This document shows positions 1-7,003 of a stretch of DNA of 16,024 bases, one piece after another. Within the stretch, counting starts at the first letter, position 1, and every line of letters starts with the position of its first letter. The position numbers and the translations under genes are program-made. Source of the DNA: Oscillospiraceae bacterium (lineage in GTDB: Bacteria > Bacillota > Clostridia > Oscillospirales > Ruminococcaceae). Location of the stretch: assembly GCA_017396055.1 (NCBI GenBank), contig JAFQND010000235.1:1-16024 (forward strand), given 5' to 3'. The notes under the pieces are model-generated. The model had not been told where the DNA came from, made no database searches, and saw nothing but the letters and a program-made list of their open reading frames with translations.

Positions 1-6
1 ACGATT

Positions 7-657
7 ATGAAAAGATTTATAGTATTAGTTTTTGCATTTGTATTCTTGCTCTCATTCGTAGGTTGTGAAAATACCGAAAACAAAGGAAATGATATTTCAC
101 AAACTCCTACTAACACAATAACTCCTACTGACACAACAAATCCTATTATGGAACAACCAATTGACAGCAATCCTATTGACACAATAAAAGAAATCAAAAG
201 CATAACTGACAATACGAATGACATGGACCTTCCTGATGTTGAAGAACCTTTCTTTGAAGATGAACGTTATATTTATATATTTGGCAACCCAATTAGTCAG
301 CATGTGATTGTCGAATATATAGACGGAAATACCGAAAACATCGGAGAGGCATTAGAAAATGGTCACATTCAAATTACCGACTTGGATAAATACAGCATCA
401 ACTATTTCGCTGAACCGAAACTTATAGAAAACATTATTTATCATAGCGACAGAGGTGGTGAACCCGATGCTTTAGAGGGGTTCTACTCTGATGAAACATA
501 TGTATACTCTTTCCCATCAATTCGCAGTAGTGTGGTTATTGTATATTACAAGGACGGGACCGAACAAACCGTGAAAGATGCTCTCGCAGAGGGGAAAATA
601 AAAATATCTGACCTTGATTGGTTTGGTATTCAGTATTGCAAAGACCGGATTGAATAA
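7..657 (+). CDS. Putative lipoprotein with duplicated C-terminal domain
   Basis: This 216-residue protein starts with a hydrophobic signal (residues 4-18) ending in FVGC, so Cys20 is the likely lipidation site and the protein would sit on the outer face of the membrane. Residues 21-75 are a Thr/Asn/Pro/Asp-rich linker of low complexity. The rest holds two copies of a domain of about 55 residues (about 83-137 and 159-214). Both share the pattern D-E-x-Y-x-Y-x-F, then V-I-V-x-Y-x-D-G, A-L-x-x-G-x-I-x-I, and D-L-D. I do not recognise the domain with certainty and assign no function. The gene is clearly more AT-rich (many AAA, ATA and TAT codons) than everything after position 900, which suggests a different history. 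The reading frame is open to the left edge, but the start at 7 is supported by the signal peptide; the ribosome binding site would lie outside the window. Confidence 0.8.
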   Translation: MKRFIVLVFAFVFLLSFVGCENTENKGNDISQTPTNTITPTDTTNPIMEQPIDSNPIDTIKEIKSITDNTNDMDLPDVEEPFFEDERYIYIFGNPISQHVIVEYIDGNTENIGEALENGHIQITDLDKYSINYFAEPKLIENIIYHSDRGGEPDALEGFYSDETYVYSFPSIRSSVVIVYYKDGTEQTVKDALAEGKIKISDLDWFGIQYCKDRIE

Positions 658-698
658 TACTGGTTTGGCTGACCAATTCTAACTTGTCGAACAGTTAA

Positions 699-735
699 GG
701 GGCAGAGGTTTAGACCTCTGCCCCTGTTGTTTTTT
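699..735 (+). terminator. Rho-independent terminator of the lipoprotein gene
   Basis: A perfect 11-bp stem (GGGGCAGAGGT 699-709 with ACCTCTGCCCC 714-724) has a 4-base loop and is followed by the T-rich tract TGTTGTTTTTT (725-735). It lies about 40 bases after the lipoprotein stop codon. Confidence 0.9.
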
Positions 736-898
736 GCTCTGTAATTGTCCTGTGGCTCATTTTAAGTGATTTTAAGTCCCAATGAAGAATGCTGTGGAGT
801 GTGCCATAAATCGTATTGTGGGGCATTCCCTTGCGCATTTCGATGATGGATAAGATTTATAGGCGTTCAGCAACAAGAATCTAAAAAGGGACTTTATG
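736..898. other. Gene-poor spacer with a possible coding remnant on the minus strand
   Basis: No convincing gene is seen here. On the minus strand an ATG at 838 opens a 42-codon frame that ends with TAA at 712-710, inside the terminator hairpin. The frame has no Shine-Dalgarno sequence and an in-frame stop lies shortly upstream of the ATG. Its peptide (MRKGMPHNTIYGTLHSIL at the start) reads like protein sequence and not random translation. It may be the tail of a decayed mobile-element or DNA-binding gene. The spacer is also where base composition changes from AT-rich to GC-richer. Confidence 0.3.
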
Positions 899-902
899 AA
901 TG

Positions 903-938
903 AAAAAGCAGACTGATCCTTTCAGAACAGCCTGCTTT
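903..938 (-). terminator. Probable terminator of the hydrolase-murF-ddl operon
   Basis: Read on the minus strand, AAAGCAG (938-932) pairs with CTGCTTT (911-905). An inner CTGA/TCAG stem (925-922 with 916-913) is separated by an asymmetric internal loop. The 3' side runs into TTTTTCATT. It lies directly after the DUF3783 stop codon. The stem is imperfect, so confidence is moderate. Confidence 0.5.
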
Positions 939-941
939 CTG

Positions 942-1340
942 TTATCTGCGTCTGGACATCTCTTCGTGTTCTTTTGCGATCTCTTTGAGCAGATCACTGA
1001 GCGTCCAGTTCTGATTGGTGGGGGTCAGGGCAGCCTTCAGGGCGATCTTCAGATCGTTGTCCCGCAGCAATTTCAGGATCCGGTCAAGGACACGATCATT
1101 GAATCCGCAGAAGATCATTGCTTCGCGGTCGAAGGGCTCACATTCCTTTTCTTCACCTGCTTCAAATCCGGCAAGGCCGCAGAGATAACCGGTCTTCCGG
1201 CAGAGGTCTGCGCTGACAGCCTCTTTATAGGGAACAGCCTCCCGGTCAAACAGGGTGGTCAGCTGTTCTTTCTTTTCGCCTTCGATGCCGTAAAACAGCA
1301 CAACGGGCTTGACTTCCACTTTGGGTACTCTTGCTTTCAT
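942..1340 (-). CDS. DUF3783 domain-containing protein
   Basis: This 132-residue protein has no signal peptide or membrane segment and should be cytoplasmic. It matches my knowledge of the DUF3783 family of Clostridia. The visible pattern is an N-terminal strand around PVVLFYG (about residues 12-18), a central EPFDREAMIFCGF block (about 68-80), a DRVLDRILKLLRDN helix, then KAALTPTNQNW and a C-terminal charged helix ending in KEHEEM. DUF3783 proteins have no established biochemical role, so none is given. It is the last gene of the operon, starting 22 bases after the small upstream gene, with a weak GGTGAG-type ribosome binding site. Its linkage to ddl and murF may be only positional. Confidence 0.8.
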   Translation of the reverse strand: MKARVPKVEVKPVVLFYGIEGEKKEQLTTLFDREAVPYKEAVSADLCRKTGYLCGLAGFEAGEEKECEPFDREAMIFCGFNDRVLDRILKLLRDNDLKIALKAALTPTNQNWTLSDLLKEIAKEHEEMSRRR

Positions 1341-1362
1341 ATCTTTCTCACCTGTCCGGAAT

Positions 1363-1575
1363 TTATTTATGGACCCGGTCGAAACCGTATTCTTTGAACC
1401 GCTCGGTCACCAGCTGGGAAAAGCGCTGGGGATTGGCGGCAGATTCAGCCAGTTCGGCCAGAGTGCTGCGAGCTTCCAGCCATTTCGCTTCTGCCTCGGG
1501 AGAATCCTCTCCGATAAACCAGCACTGGCTGCTCCAGACATCAAACTGCAGATGCAGCATATATTCTCTCTTCAT
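1363..1575 (-). CDS. Small hypothetical protein (70 aa)
   Basis: This short gene codes for an acidic-to-neutral soluble protein with several aromatic residues in its first 25 positions (including VWSSQCWF) and an Ala/Glu-rich helical middle (about residues 25-48). I do not recognise a family. Support for it being real comes from a good ribosome binding site (TAAGGAG, 6 bases before the ATG) and tight packing: 21 bases after the ddl stop and 22 bases before the DUF3783 start, all in one direction. It is presumably co-transcribed with the peptidoglycan-precursor genes upstream. No signal peptide or membrane segment is seen. Confidence 0.7.
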   Translation of the reverse strand: MKREYMLHLQFDVWSSQCWFIGEDSPEAEAKWLEARSTLAELAESAANPQRFSQLVTERFKEYGFDRVHK

Positions 1576-1596
1576 GATTTCTCCTTACAGCGCTGT

Positions 1597-2799
1597 TTAC
1601 AGCTTGGAACCCTTGGTGCCGCCGAAGCTGGCACCGGCGAGAATATTGGTATCAAAGGAATAGGTGATCTCGCCCACTTCGCGCTCACGCTTGAAAGCAA
1701 GATTGATCATGCGGGTCAGCACATCCTTATAGGGTACGCCCAGAGGTTCCCACAGATAGAAGGACAGAGAACCGGGAATGGTATTGATCTCGTTGAGCCA
1801 GACCTCACGGGTGACGCTGTCCATCATAAAGTCGATGCGGGACAGGCCGCAGCAGTCCAGTGCCTGATAGGCTTCAACAGCGAGGGTGCGGATCTTCTCA
1901 CGCTCTTCAGGGGTGATGTCCGCAGGAATCTTACGGGAAAGACTCGCCATGCCTTCGCCTTCGCCGGAACCGGCCTTTTTGGAGTTGCCGCCCTGCAGAT
2001 ACTTCTCCTCATAGGTCAGAATACGGTCGTTGCTGACCGGTTCTTCGCATTCAGAAGCTTCGGCTTCTTCATAGTCGCCGATGATGGAGCAGTTGATCTC
2101 TTTCAGATTCTGTACAGCACGCTCGACAAGGACTTTTCCTGCATACTGGAAAGCATAATCCAGCGCATCAGCCAGTTCCTCGCGGTCATCGGCTTTGCGG
2201 ATGCCGACACTGGAGCCGAGGTTGACGGGCTTGACGATAACAGGACAGCCGATCTCCTTCTCGACGCGGTCGAGGAAAGCTTCGGTGTCGTTCAGATAAT
2301 GCTTGTGGTCGATGCGCAGGCAGGGCAGCACGGGCAGTCCGCTTGCCATCCAGACGGTTTTCATGACATATTTGTCCATGCCGACAGCGGAAGCCAGTAC
2401 GTCACAGCCGACAAAAGGCACGCCGAAAGTCTTCAGATAGCCCTGCAGAGTGCCGTCTTCCACATTGGTGCCGTGAACGATGGGGAAGACCACATCGATG
2501 GTCTCAAGAACATTATTGCCAAACTTCTTTGCAGGATAACGCTCGAGCAGAAGTCTGCCGTCCTTGCCGGAGAAAGTGACCTGCTGGCTCTGTTTCAGAA
2601 GTGCGGGGATACCGGCTTTATAACACTCGATCTTACCGACTGCTTCACCGATATGGAAGGTGTTCTCACGGGTCATATAGATGGGAACGATATCATATTT
2701 TTCCCGGTCGAAGGACTGGCATGCCTGCAGTGCCGAGATAATGGATACCTCATGCTCTACGCTCTTGCCGCCGAACAGTACGCCGACTTTGATCTTCAT
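1597..2799 (-). CDS. ddl: D-alanine--D-alanine ligase (ATP-grasp)
   Basis: This 400-residue protein should join two D-alanines using ATP, giving the dipeptide that MurF adds to the peptidoglycan precursor in the cytoplasm. The family hallmarks are present: VGVLFGGKSVEHEVS at the N-terminus (Glu15, His16), HGTNVEDGTLQG (109-120), KPVNLGSSVGI (190-200), Asp323, and NEINTIPG (336-343), which supplies metal ligands Glu337 and Asn339. It is longer than the usual 300-370 residues because of an acidic insert (about 243-255) and a long omega-loop region (about 263-290) with TYEEKY and a Gly/Lys/Ser-rich stretch. The TYEEKY tyrosine fits a D-Ala-D-Ala ligase better than a D-Ala-D-Lac ligase. The canonical HGxxGED glycine is Val113 here. 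The gene starts 18 bases after the murF stop with an AAAGGAG ribosome binding site, consistent with one operon and coupled function. Confidence 0.93.
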   Translation of the reverse strand: MKIKVGVLFGGKSVEHEVSIISALQACQSFDREKYDIVPIYMTRENTFHIGEAVGKIECYKAGIPALLKQSQQVTFSGKDGRLLLERYPAKKFGNNVLETIDVVFPIVHGTNVEDGTLQGYLKTFGVPFVGCDVLASAVGMDKYVMKTVWMASGLPVLPCLRIDHKHYLNDTEAFLDRVEKEIGCPVIVKPVNLGSSVGIRKADDREELADALDYAFQYAGKVLVERAVQNLKEINCSIIGDYEEAEASECEEPVSNDRILTYEEKYLQGGNSKKAGSGEGEGMASLSRKIPADITPEEREKIRTLAVEAYQALDCCGLSRIDFMMDSVTREVWLNEINTIPGSLSFYLWEPLGVPYKDVLTRMINLAFKREREVGEITYSFDTNILAGASFGGTKGSKL

Positions 2800-2817
2800 T
2801 TTACAGCACTCCTTTTA

Positions 2818-4380
2818 TCAGAAATTGTCCGGCAGATCGTTTTCCAGAAGGACGATCTTCTGTTTGTCGCCGGTGCGGATATTCTCAACAGTCTTCAGGG
2901 CAGCTTTCAGGTCGTGCTCCACAAAGATCTTCTCTTTGGGATAACCTGCATCCATAAGCCCTGCATAGATGGGTTCAGCCTGTTTTTCGCCCACCAGGAC
3001 CACATAATCGCATACTGCAGCGGCCTGCGAACCGAACATCCGGTTCAGTTCTGCCTGTTTTTCGCCCAGCTCCACCATGCCGGGGGTGACCAGGACCTTG
3101 ACGCCGTCGAAAGCGGCAAGGGTGTCGAGGGCTGCCTTTGCGCCGCTGGGGTTGGAGTTATAGGCATCATCGATGATCAGAGCGTTGTTCCCCTTGACCA
3201 GCTGCAGCCGGTGAGGAACGCTTTCCAGCAGTTTTACCTGTCTCACCAGCATCTCCATCGGTACGCCGAGAGTATGGGCACAGGCGATGGCGCCGGCAAT
3301 ATTCAGCACATTGTGGCTGCCGATCAGGCGGGTAGTGAAGGTGTATTCCTTTCCGTCCGCTTTCATTTTAAAAGTGGAACCGGCGGCAGAAACGCTGATA
3401 TCATAGGCAGTATAATCACTGTCGCCCTTTTCGATACCATAGGTGACGCGGGGGCGGCTGGAAGCCTGCGTGCGGATATATTCATTGTCCCAGTTGAGGA
3501 AGACAGTGCCGTCCACCGGCAGCGCGTCTCTCAGCTCAAACTTGGTCTTGATAACGTTTTCCACCGACTTGAAGCTCTCCAGATGCTGAGGACCGACGGA
3601 AGTGATAATGCCGCAGTCCGGCTCGACGATATCACAGATCTCCTTGATATCGCCCACATTTCTGGCGCCCATCTCGCAAAGGAAGATTTCATGGGTGGGG
3701 CGCAGCGACTGACGGATGGTCTTGACGACACCCATGGGGGTGTTATAGCTTTCGGGAGTCATCAGGACGTTATATTTTGCCGAAAGGAGCTTTCTGAGGA
3801 AGAATTTGACGCTGGTCTTGCCATAGCTGCCGGTGATGCCCACAACGGTGAGATTCGGCATGGCTTTCAGCATCTTCATGGCATCATTCACATACCAGCG
3901 GTTGATGCTCTTTTCGATGGGCTTGTTGATGAAGTTCGCCAGAAGGATCACCAGACCGCCCGCGCAATGGAAAGCGCAGAGAAACGGTGCCCATACCGGC
4001 ACGGTATATCTGAACAGGAACGCGGCAGCGATACAGACAGCGGTCAGCAGGCCGCAGGTCACGAACATTCTTTTTACTCTTGCGGTATAGACAAGGGGGA
4101 TTTTAGCCTGTTTGGGCTTGGGCCTTCCGAGCCAGGCGGAAAGGAGCAGCAGAAGTGCCGCAATGATCCGGCCGGGCTTCCACAGAAACAGGAGAGGCAG
4201 TGCAGCCAGTACGGCAAGGTTTCTGCCCACGATGGCGGGAAGGAAATTCGTCTTCAGCCATTTCTTCTGCACATGGGGCTTATAGCCGTTGAGCTGGAAC
4301 ATGTGCATATACCAGACAAGATGGCTCACAAAGCTTAAAAGCCAGCAGACAAGCACAAAGATGAACACAAACAGTTCCAT
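2818..4380 (-). CDS. murF: Membrane-anchored MurF-type Mur ligase
   Basis: The C-terminal 350 residues are a clear Mur ligase. The ATP P-loop is GITGSYGKTS (181-190). The central domain includes SVGPQHLESF (261-270) and GSHNVLNIAGAIA (from 354). The DDAYNSNPSG motif (404-413) is typical of MurF, which adds D-Ala-D-Ala to UDP-MurNAc-tripeptide. The first 160 residues are unusual: four or five hydrophobic segments (about 3-25, 50-66, 71-85, 104-124, 128-150) replace the soluble N-terminal domain that normally binds the UDP-MurNAc substrate. The catalytic part should therefore be held at the inner membrane face. At 520 residues it is longer than classical MurF (about 450). The start codon overlaps the hydrolase stop as TAATG, so translation is probably coupled; ddl follows 18 bases downstream. 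It may be an alternative or a second MurF acting on a modified precursor. Confidence 0.85.
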   Translation of the reverse strand: MELFVFIFVLVCWLLSFVSHLVWYMHMFQLNGYKPHVQKKWLKTNFLPAIVGRNLAVLAALPLLFLWKPGRIIAALLLLLSAWLGRPKPKQAKIPLVYTARVKRMFVTCGLLTAVCIAAAFLFRYTVPVWAPFLCAFHCAGGLVILLANFINKPIEKSINRWYVNDAMKMLKAMPNLTVVGITGSYGKTSVKFFLRKLLSAKYNVLMTPESYNTPMGVVKTIRQSLRPTHEIFLCEMGARNVGDIKEICDIVEPDCGIITSVGPQHLESFKSVENVIKTKFELRDALPVDGTVFLNWDNEYIRTQASSRPRVTYGIEKGDSDYTAYDISVSAAGSTFKMKADGKEYTFTTRLIGSHNVLNIAGAIACAHTLGVPMEMLVRQVKLLESVPHRLQLVKGNNALIIDDAYNSNPSGAKAALDTLAAFDGVKVLVTPGMVELGEKQAELNRMFGSQAAAVCDYVVLVGEKQAEPIYAGLMDAGYPKEKIFVEHDLKAALKTVENIRTGDKQKIVLLENDLPDNF

Positions 4381-5168
4381 TATTCCACCTCCGCAGGGTC
4401 AAAGAAAGCATCCAGCACCGGTGCGACCAGCGGCCAGCGATCCACATAACAGAAATGACCGGCATCCGGAATACGTACGAGACTGGAACCGGGGATCAGC
4501 TGTTCCATTTTTTCGCCGTCGGAAATGGGGGTTGCGGTATCTTTTTCGCCCCAGAGCAGCAGGGTAGGAACTTTTACCCTGGGCATTGCCCACTCCATGC
4601 TGGTGTTGACCACTTTGACCAGCGTCTGGCGCATCAGCGGGGAAGCGTTCTGATAATCGGCCGAGCCGCGGGAACGGCGGAGATTTTCCAGTGCATCGGG
4701 ATAAAGCGCCTTTACCCATCTCCACGAAAGGATCGTCCGGGCGATCTTGTATTCCCGCTGGCGGATCTTTTGTTTCAGCGTTTTTTTCGGCACGATGCCG
4801 GCGGCATCCATCAGCACCATCCGGGTCAGCTCAAAGGGAAGGTCCTCTCTCGCGGCGATATCCAGCGATACTCTTCCGCCGTGGGAATGGCCGTAAAGGA
4901 CCACCTTTTTCAGGTCCAACGCTCTGATCAGCTCCACCGCACAGTCGGCGAAATCACGGACTTCCCAGGGAGTGCCGGGCTCAGCTGTCTCACCAAAACC
5001 GGGAAAATCGGGGGCAATGACTCTCCGCTTTTTTGCAAGCAGGTCGGTAATGCTGCGGTAGAGGGAAGAATTGGCCCCCCAGCCGTGGAGCAGCACCACG
5101 GTCTCATCGGAATCCTTGGGGCCGATGTCCATATAATACAGATCGATACCGTTGATATTCAGTCTCAT
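4380..5168 (-). CDS. Alpha/beta hydrolase
   Basis: This 262-residue soluble protein has the full alpha/beta hydrolase signature: an oxyanion-hole motif HGWG (28-31), the nucleophile elbow GHSHGG with Ser95, an acid in GEKD (Asp210) and the catalytic His in DAGHF (His238). A lid-like helical region lies between about 120 and 190. The fold fits an esterase, amidase, peptidase or C-C hydrolase; the substrate cannot be told from sequence. It is first in the operon with murF and ddl and overlaps the murF start by one base (TAATG), so a role in cell-wall precursor metabolism, such as trimming or recycling a peptide, is a reasonable inference only. The ribosome binding site GAAAGGA lies 8 bases before the ATG. 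The promoter should lie in the AT-rich 5169-5256 interval; a TTCACT and a TAATAA/TAATAT are visible but weak. Confidence 0.88.
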   Translation of the reverse strand: MRLNINGIDLYYMDIGPKDSDETVVLLHGWGANSSLYRSITDLLAKKRRVIAPDFPGFGETAEPGTPWEVRDFADCAVELIRALDLKKVVLYGHSHGGRVSLDIAAREDLPFELTRMVLMDAAGIVPKKTLKQKIRQREYKIARTILSWRWVKALYPDALENLRRSRGSADYQNASPLMRQTLVKVVNTSMEWAMPRVKVPTLLLWGEKDTATPISDGEKMEQLIPGSSLVRIPDAGHFCYVDRWPLVAPVLDAFFDPAEVE

Positions 5169-5254
5169 CTGATCGTTCCTTTCAAAAGGCGTTTATATTA
5201 TTATGATAACAGAAAAAGCAGTGAAAAAGAAGCGTTTTTTCATATTTCAGGGAA

Positions 5255-5290
5255 AGAAAAATCCCGAACGCTCACGCATTCGGGATTTTT
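5255..5290 (-). terminator. Terminator of the tRNA-Lys gene
   Basis: On the minus strand AAAAATCCCGAA (5290-5279) pairs with TTCGGGATTTTT (5268-5257), with a 10-base loop, followed by T-rich sequence. It begins right at the CCA end of the tRNA. The symmetric A and T runs would allow it to work in both directions. Confidence 0.85.
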
Positions 5291-5365
5291 GGTGAGCCAT
5301 CGGAGGCTCGAACTCCGGACCCTTTGATTAAAAGTCAAATGCTCTGCCAACTGAGCTAATGGCTC
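5290..5365 (-). tRNA. tRNA-Lys (anticodon UUU)
   Basis: Read on the minus strand this 76-base gene folds into a complete cloverleaf. The acceptor stem is GAGCCAT/ATGGCTC, followed by discriminator A and an encoded CCA. The D arm is GCTC-AGTTGGCA-GAGC. The anticodon stem TTTGA/TCAAA encloses loop CTTTTAA with anticodon TTT. The T arm is CGGAG-TTCGAGC-CTCCG. The anticodon reads Lys AAA/AAG codons. It stands alone with its own promoter and terminator and is not part of a tRNA array. Confidence 0.97.
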
Positions 5366-5376
5366 ACAACACGATA

Positions 5377-5405
5377 AGTATAGCAAAGCAAAAGCCGGTT
5401 GTCAA
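5377..5405 (-). promoter_or_regulatory. Sigma-A promoter of tRNA-Lys
   Basis: A consensus -35 TTGACA (5405-5400) is separated by exactly 17 bases from a -10 TATACT (5382-5377) on the minus strand. The tRNA begins 12 bases after the -10. It lies between the lipoprotein stop codon and the tRNA. Confidence 0.93.
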
Positions 5406-5423
5406 GGGGTTAAAAGAATTTTT

Positions 5424-5996
5424 TCAGTTTTCGCTGCCATGCGCCGGATGCATGACAATCAGTCCGAGGAAAGCGGTATCCTGCCCTTCCTGATAAGAAC
5501 AATACAGCTGCATACGGCTGGGGGCCTCTTCGGATGCGGATTTCCAGTTTGCTTCGCTGATGATCATCCGCCGGTCGCCATACTCTTTGATCATACGGTA
5601 ATGGCCGGGATCCGGCTCGCCCAGCATTTCTGTAAAATCAGCATCCATCGAGTCGAAAAGCTTTTCGGCTTTCCTGATTTTTCCCTCCTGTAAAAGGCTG
5701 ACACACCACAAGCCGCCGTCGCGCATGAACTGAACCTGTGCGGTCCATTCTTCGCCGCCATAAGGGATTTCATGAAGTTCATAGGTATCGTCTCCGTCAG
5801 AAGAATAAGCTGCCTTTTCCAACGGCCATCCGGTGACCGCCGATACTTCCGCCGGCGTCATGCCCCATTCCAGACCCGGATAAACGAATACGCCGTCTTC
5901 CACGAACTGGTCCAATCCGGTCATTTCTCTCCTGCCGCATCCGCCCAAAGCAAAAACGATCATACAGGTCAATAACAATGCCAGCAGTTTTCTCAT
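5424..5996 (-). CDS. Putative lipoprotein of unknown function
   Basis: This 190-residue protein has a typical lipoprotein signal: positive MRK, a hydrophobic stretch (residues 4-17) and the lipobox ALGGC with Cys20. It should be exported and anchored on the outer membrane face. The mature part is acidic and rich in Glu, Asp and aromatic residues. It contains a GLEWGMTPAEV segment (about 41-51), a pattern often seen in small extracytoplasmic proteins that start with a GxxxGMT-like helix. I do not recognise a named family and assign no function. The start is preceded by AAGGGGG about 9 bases before the ATG and by its own promoter. It is probably monocistronic, with the tRNA-Lys promoter directly downstream and no clear terminator between them. 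Confidence 0.8.
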   Translation of the reverse strand: MRKLLALLLTCMIVFALGGCGRREMTGLDQFVEDGVFVYPGLEWGMTPAEVSAVTGWPLEKAAYSSDGDDTYELHEIPYGGEEWTAQVQFMRDGGLWCVSLLQEGKIRKAEKLFDSMDADFTEMLGEPDPGHYRMIKEYGDRRMIISEANWKSASEEAPSRMQLYCSYQEGQDTAFLGLIVMHPAHGSEN

Positions 5997-6034
5997 ATGC
6001 CGCGCCCCCTTCGTTTTTCATTTTCTACAGCTAA

Positions 6035-6064
6035 ATTGTATCACAAATAAATTACACCTGTCCA
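6035..6064 (-). promoter_or_regulatory. Promoter of the 190-aa lipoprotein gene
   Basis: On the minus strand TGGACA (6064-6059) and TACAAT (6040-6035) are 18 bases apart. Each has five of six consensus bases. The -10 lies about 38 bases before the lipoprotein start. Confidence 0.6.
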
Positions 6065-6092
6065 TATCCCGTACAAAAACTAAGGCGATTCT

Positions 6093-6132
6093 GACAAAAA
6101 ATAAGAAAGTCCCCGAAACAACGGGGACTTTC
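6093..6132 (-). terminator. Terminator of the AraC-family gene
   Basis: A perfect 11-bp stem (GAAAGTCCCCG 6105-6115 with CGGGGACTTTC 6122-6132) and a 6-base loop lie 6 bases after the regulator's stop codon. On the minus strand it is followed by TTATTTTTTGTC. Confidence 0.9.
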
Positions 6133-6138
6133 CTTCTC

Positions 6139-6963
6139 TCACAGCTTTGCTCCCTCGCTTTCCGCAGAGGGCAGCACGCCCATCTGACGGCGGTAAACAC
6201 GGGAAAAATAGGAAAGACTCTTGAACCCGCTCATGGACGCGGATTCGCTGACGTTATATTTGCCGCTGGCCATGAGCCGGCGGGCGTTGGAGCACCGAAG
6301 GAAATTCAGATAATCCACGACCGTACGGCCGGTGAGAGCCTTGAACTCCCGGCAGAAATAATATTTGCTGAATCCCACATGGGCACAGAGCTCATCCACT
6401 GTCACCTGCTCGGTAAAATGGGCGCGCAGATAACTGACCGCGTTCTTGACCATCTCGCTGCGGCGGCTGTCTCCGGCGGGAGCGCTGTCGGCGGCAAAGG
6501 CATAATGGCGGCAGCATCTCACCAAAAGCTGCAGGCTAAGAGATTTGACGGCTTCTTTATAATAGAGCGGCTGCTCTTCCATCTCGCGGACGATAGACTG
6601 ATAACATTCTCTGATGCGCCAGTCACGAACCACCTGTGTGAACTGTTTGTCGCCGACGGGAACACCAAATCCGTCACAGAAAAACTTGTCCACGATCAGA
6701 CAATAGTACCGGCTGATCGGGCTGATAGCACGGACAGTATGGATACAGTTGGAGCTGAAAATGACCACATCTCCCACCGAAGCGATGCTGACCATGCCGT
6801 TGCCGGTGACCTCACATTCGCCTTCTACGATAAACAGAAGTTCCAGACTTTCGTGCCAGTGAACGGGAAAACCTTCTTCTTCTTCCTGCCTGGTATCCAG
6901 ATGAAAAATGATAGGAAAATTGGGATCTTTGTGATTATGCGCCTCATAAGTAGACAGCTGCAC
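6139..6963 (-). CDS. AraC-family transcriptional regulator with cupin sensor domain
   Basis: The protein (274 residues from the start chosen here) has an N-terminal cupin-like sensing domain (about residues 30-100, including HWHESLELLFIVEGE and a GDVVIFSS strand). Its C-terminal double helix-turn-helix domain (about 173-265) has the second-helix pattern SGFKSLSYFSRVYRRQMG typical of AraC/XylS regulators. Such proteins usually sense a sugar or related metabolite and activate neighbouring catabolic genes. It is divergent from the TIM-barrel cluster and is the obvious candidate regulator. I chose the GTG at 6963 because an ideal ribosome binding site AAGGAGG (6977-6971) lies 7 bases before it. 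The in-frame ATG at 6999 would place that site inside the coding region and has none of its own. The usual G-x-x-P-x-x-Y-R ending is degenerate (GVLPSAESEG). Confidence 0.9.
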   Translation of the reverse strand: MQLSTYEAHNHKDPNFPIIFHLDTRQEEEEGFPVHWHESLELLFIVEGECEVTGNGMVSIASVGDVVIFSSNCIHTVRAISPISRYYCLIVDKFFCDGFGVPVGDKQFTQVVRDWRIRECYQSIVREMEEQPLYYKEAVKSLSLQLLVRCCRHYAFAADSAPAGDSRRSEMVKNAVSYLRAHFTEQVTVDELCAHVGFSKYYFCREFKALTGRTVVDYLNFLRCSNARRLMASGKYNVSESASMSGFKSLSYFSRVYRRQMGVLPSAESEGAKL

Positions 6964-7003
6964 AGCCTCGCCTCCTTTTTTGAGAATAATACCGGTCAAA
7001 AAA

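Noticed and set aside
1309..4338. Open reading frame of 1009 codons on the plus strand
   Set aside because: It lies antisense to ddl, murF and the small operon genes, which have clear family motifs. Its translation has no recognisable domain, and its length comes from the rarity of TTA, CTA and TCA codons in the real genes.
5290..5365. tRNA-Lys as an integration site of a mobile element
   Set aside because: No integrase gene and no repeat of the tRNA 3' end was seen in the window.
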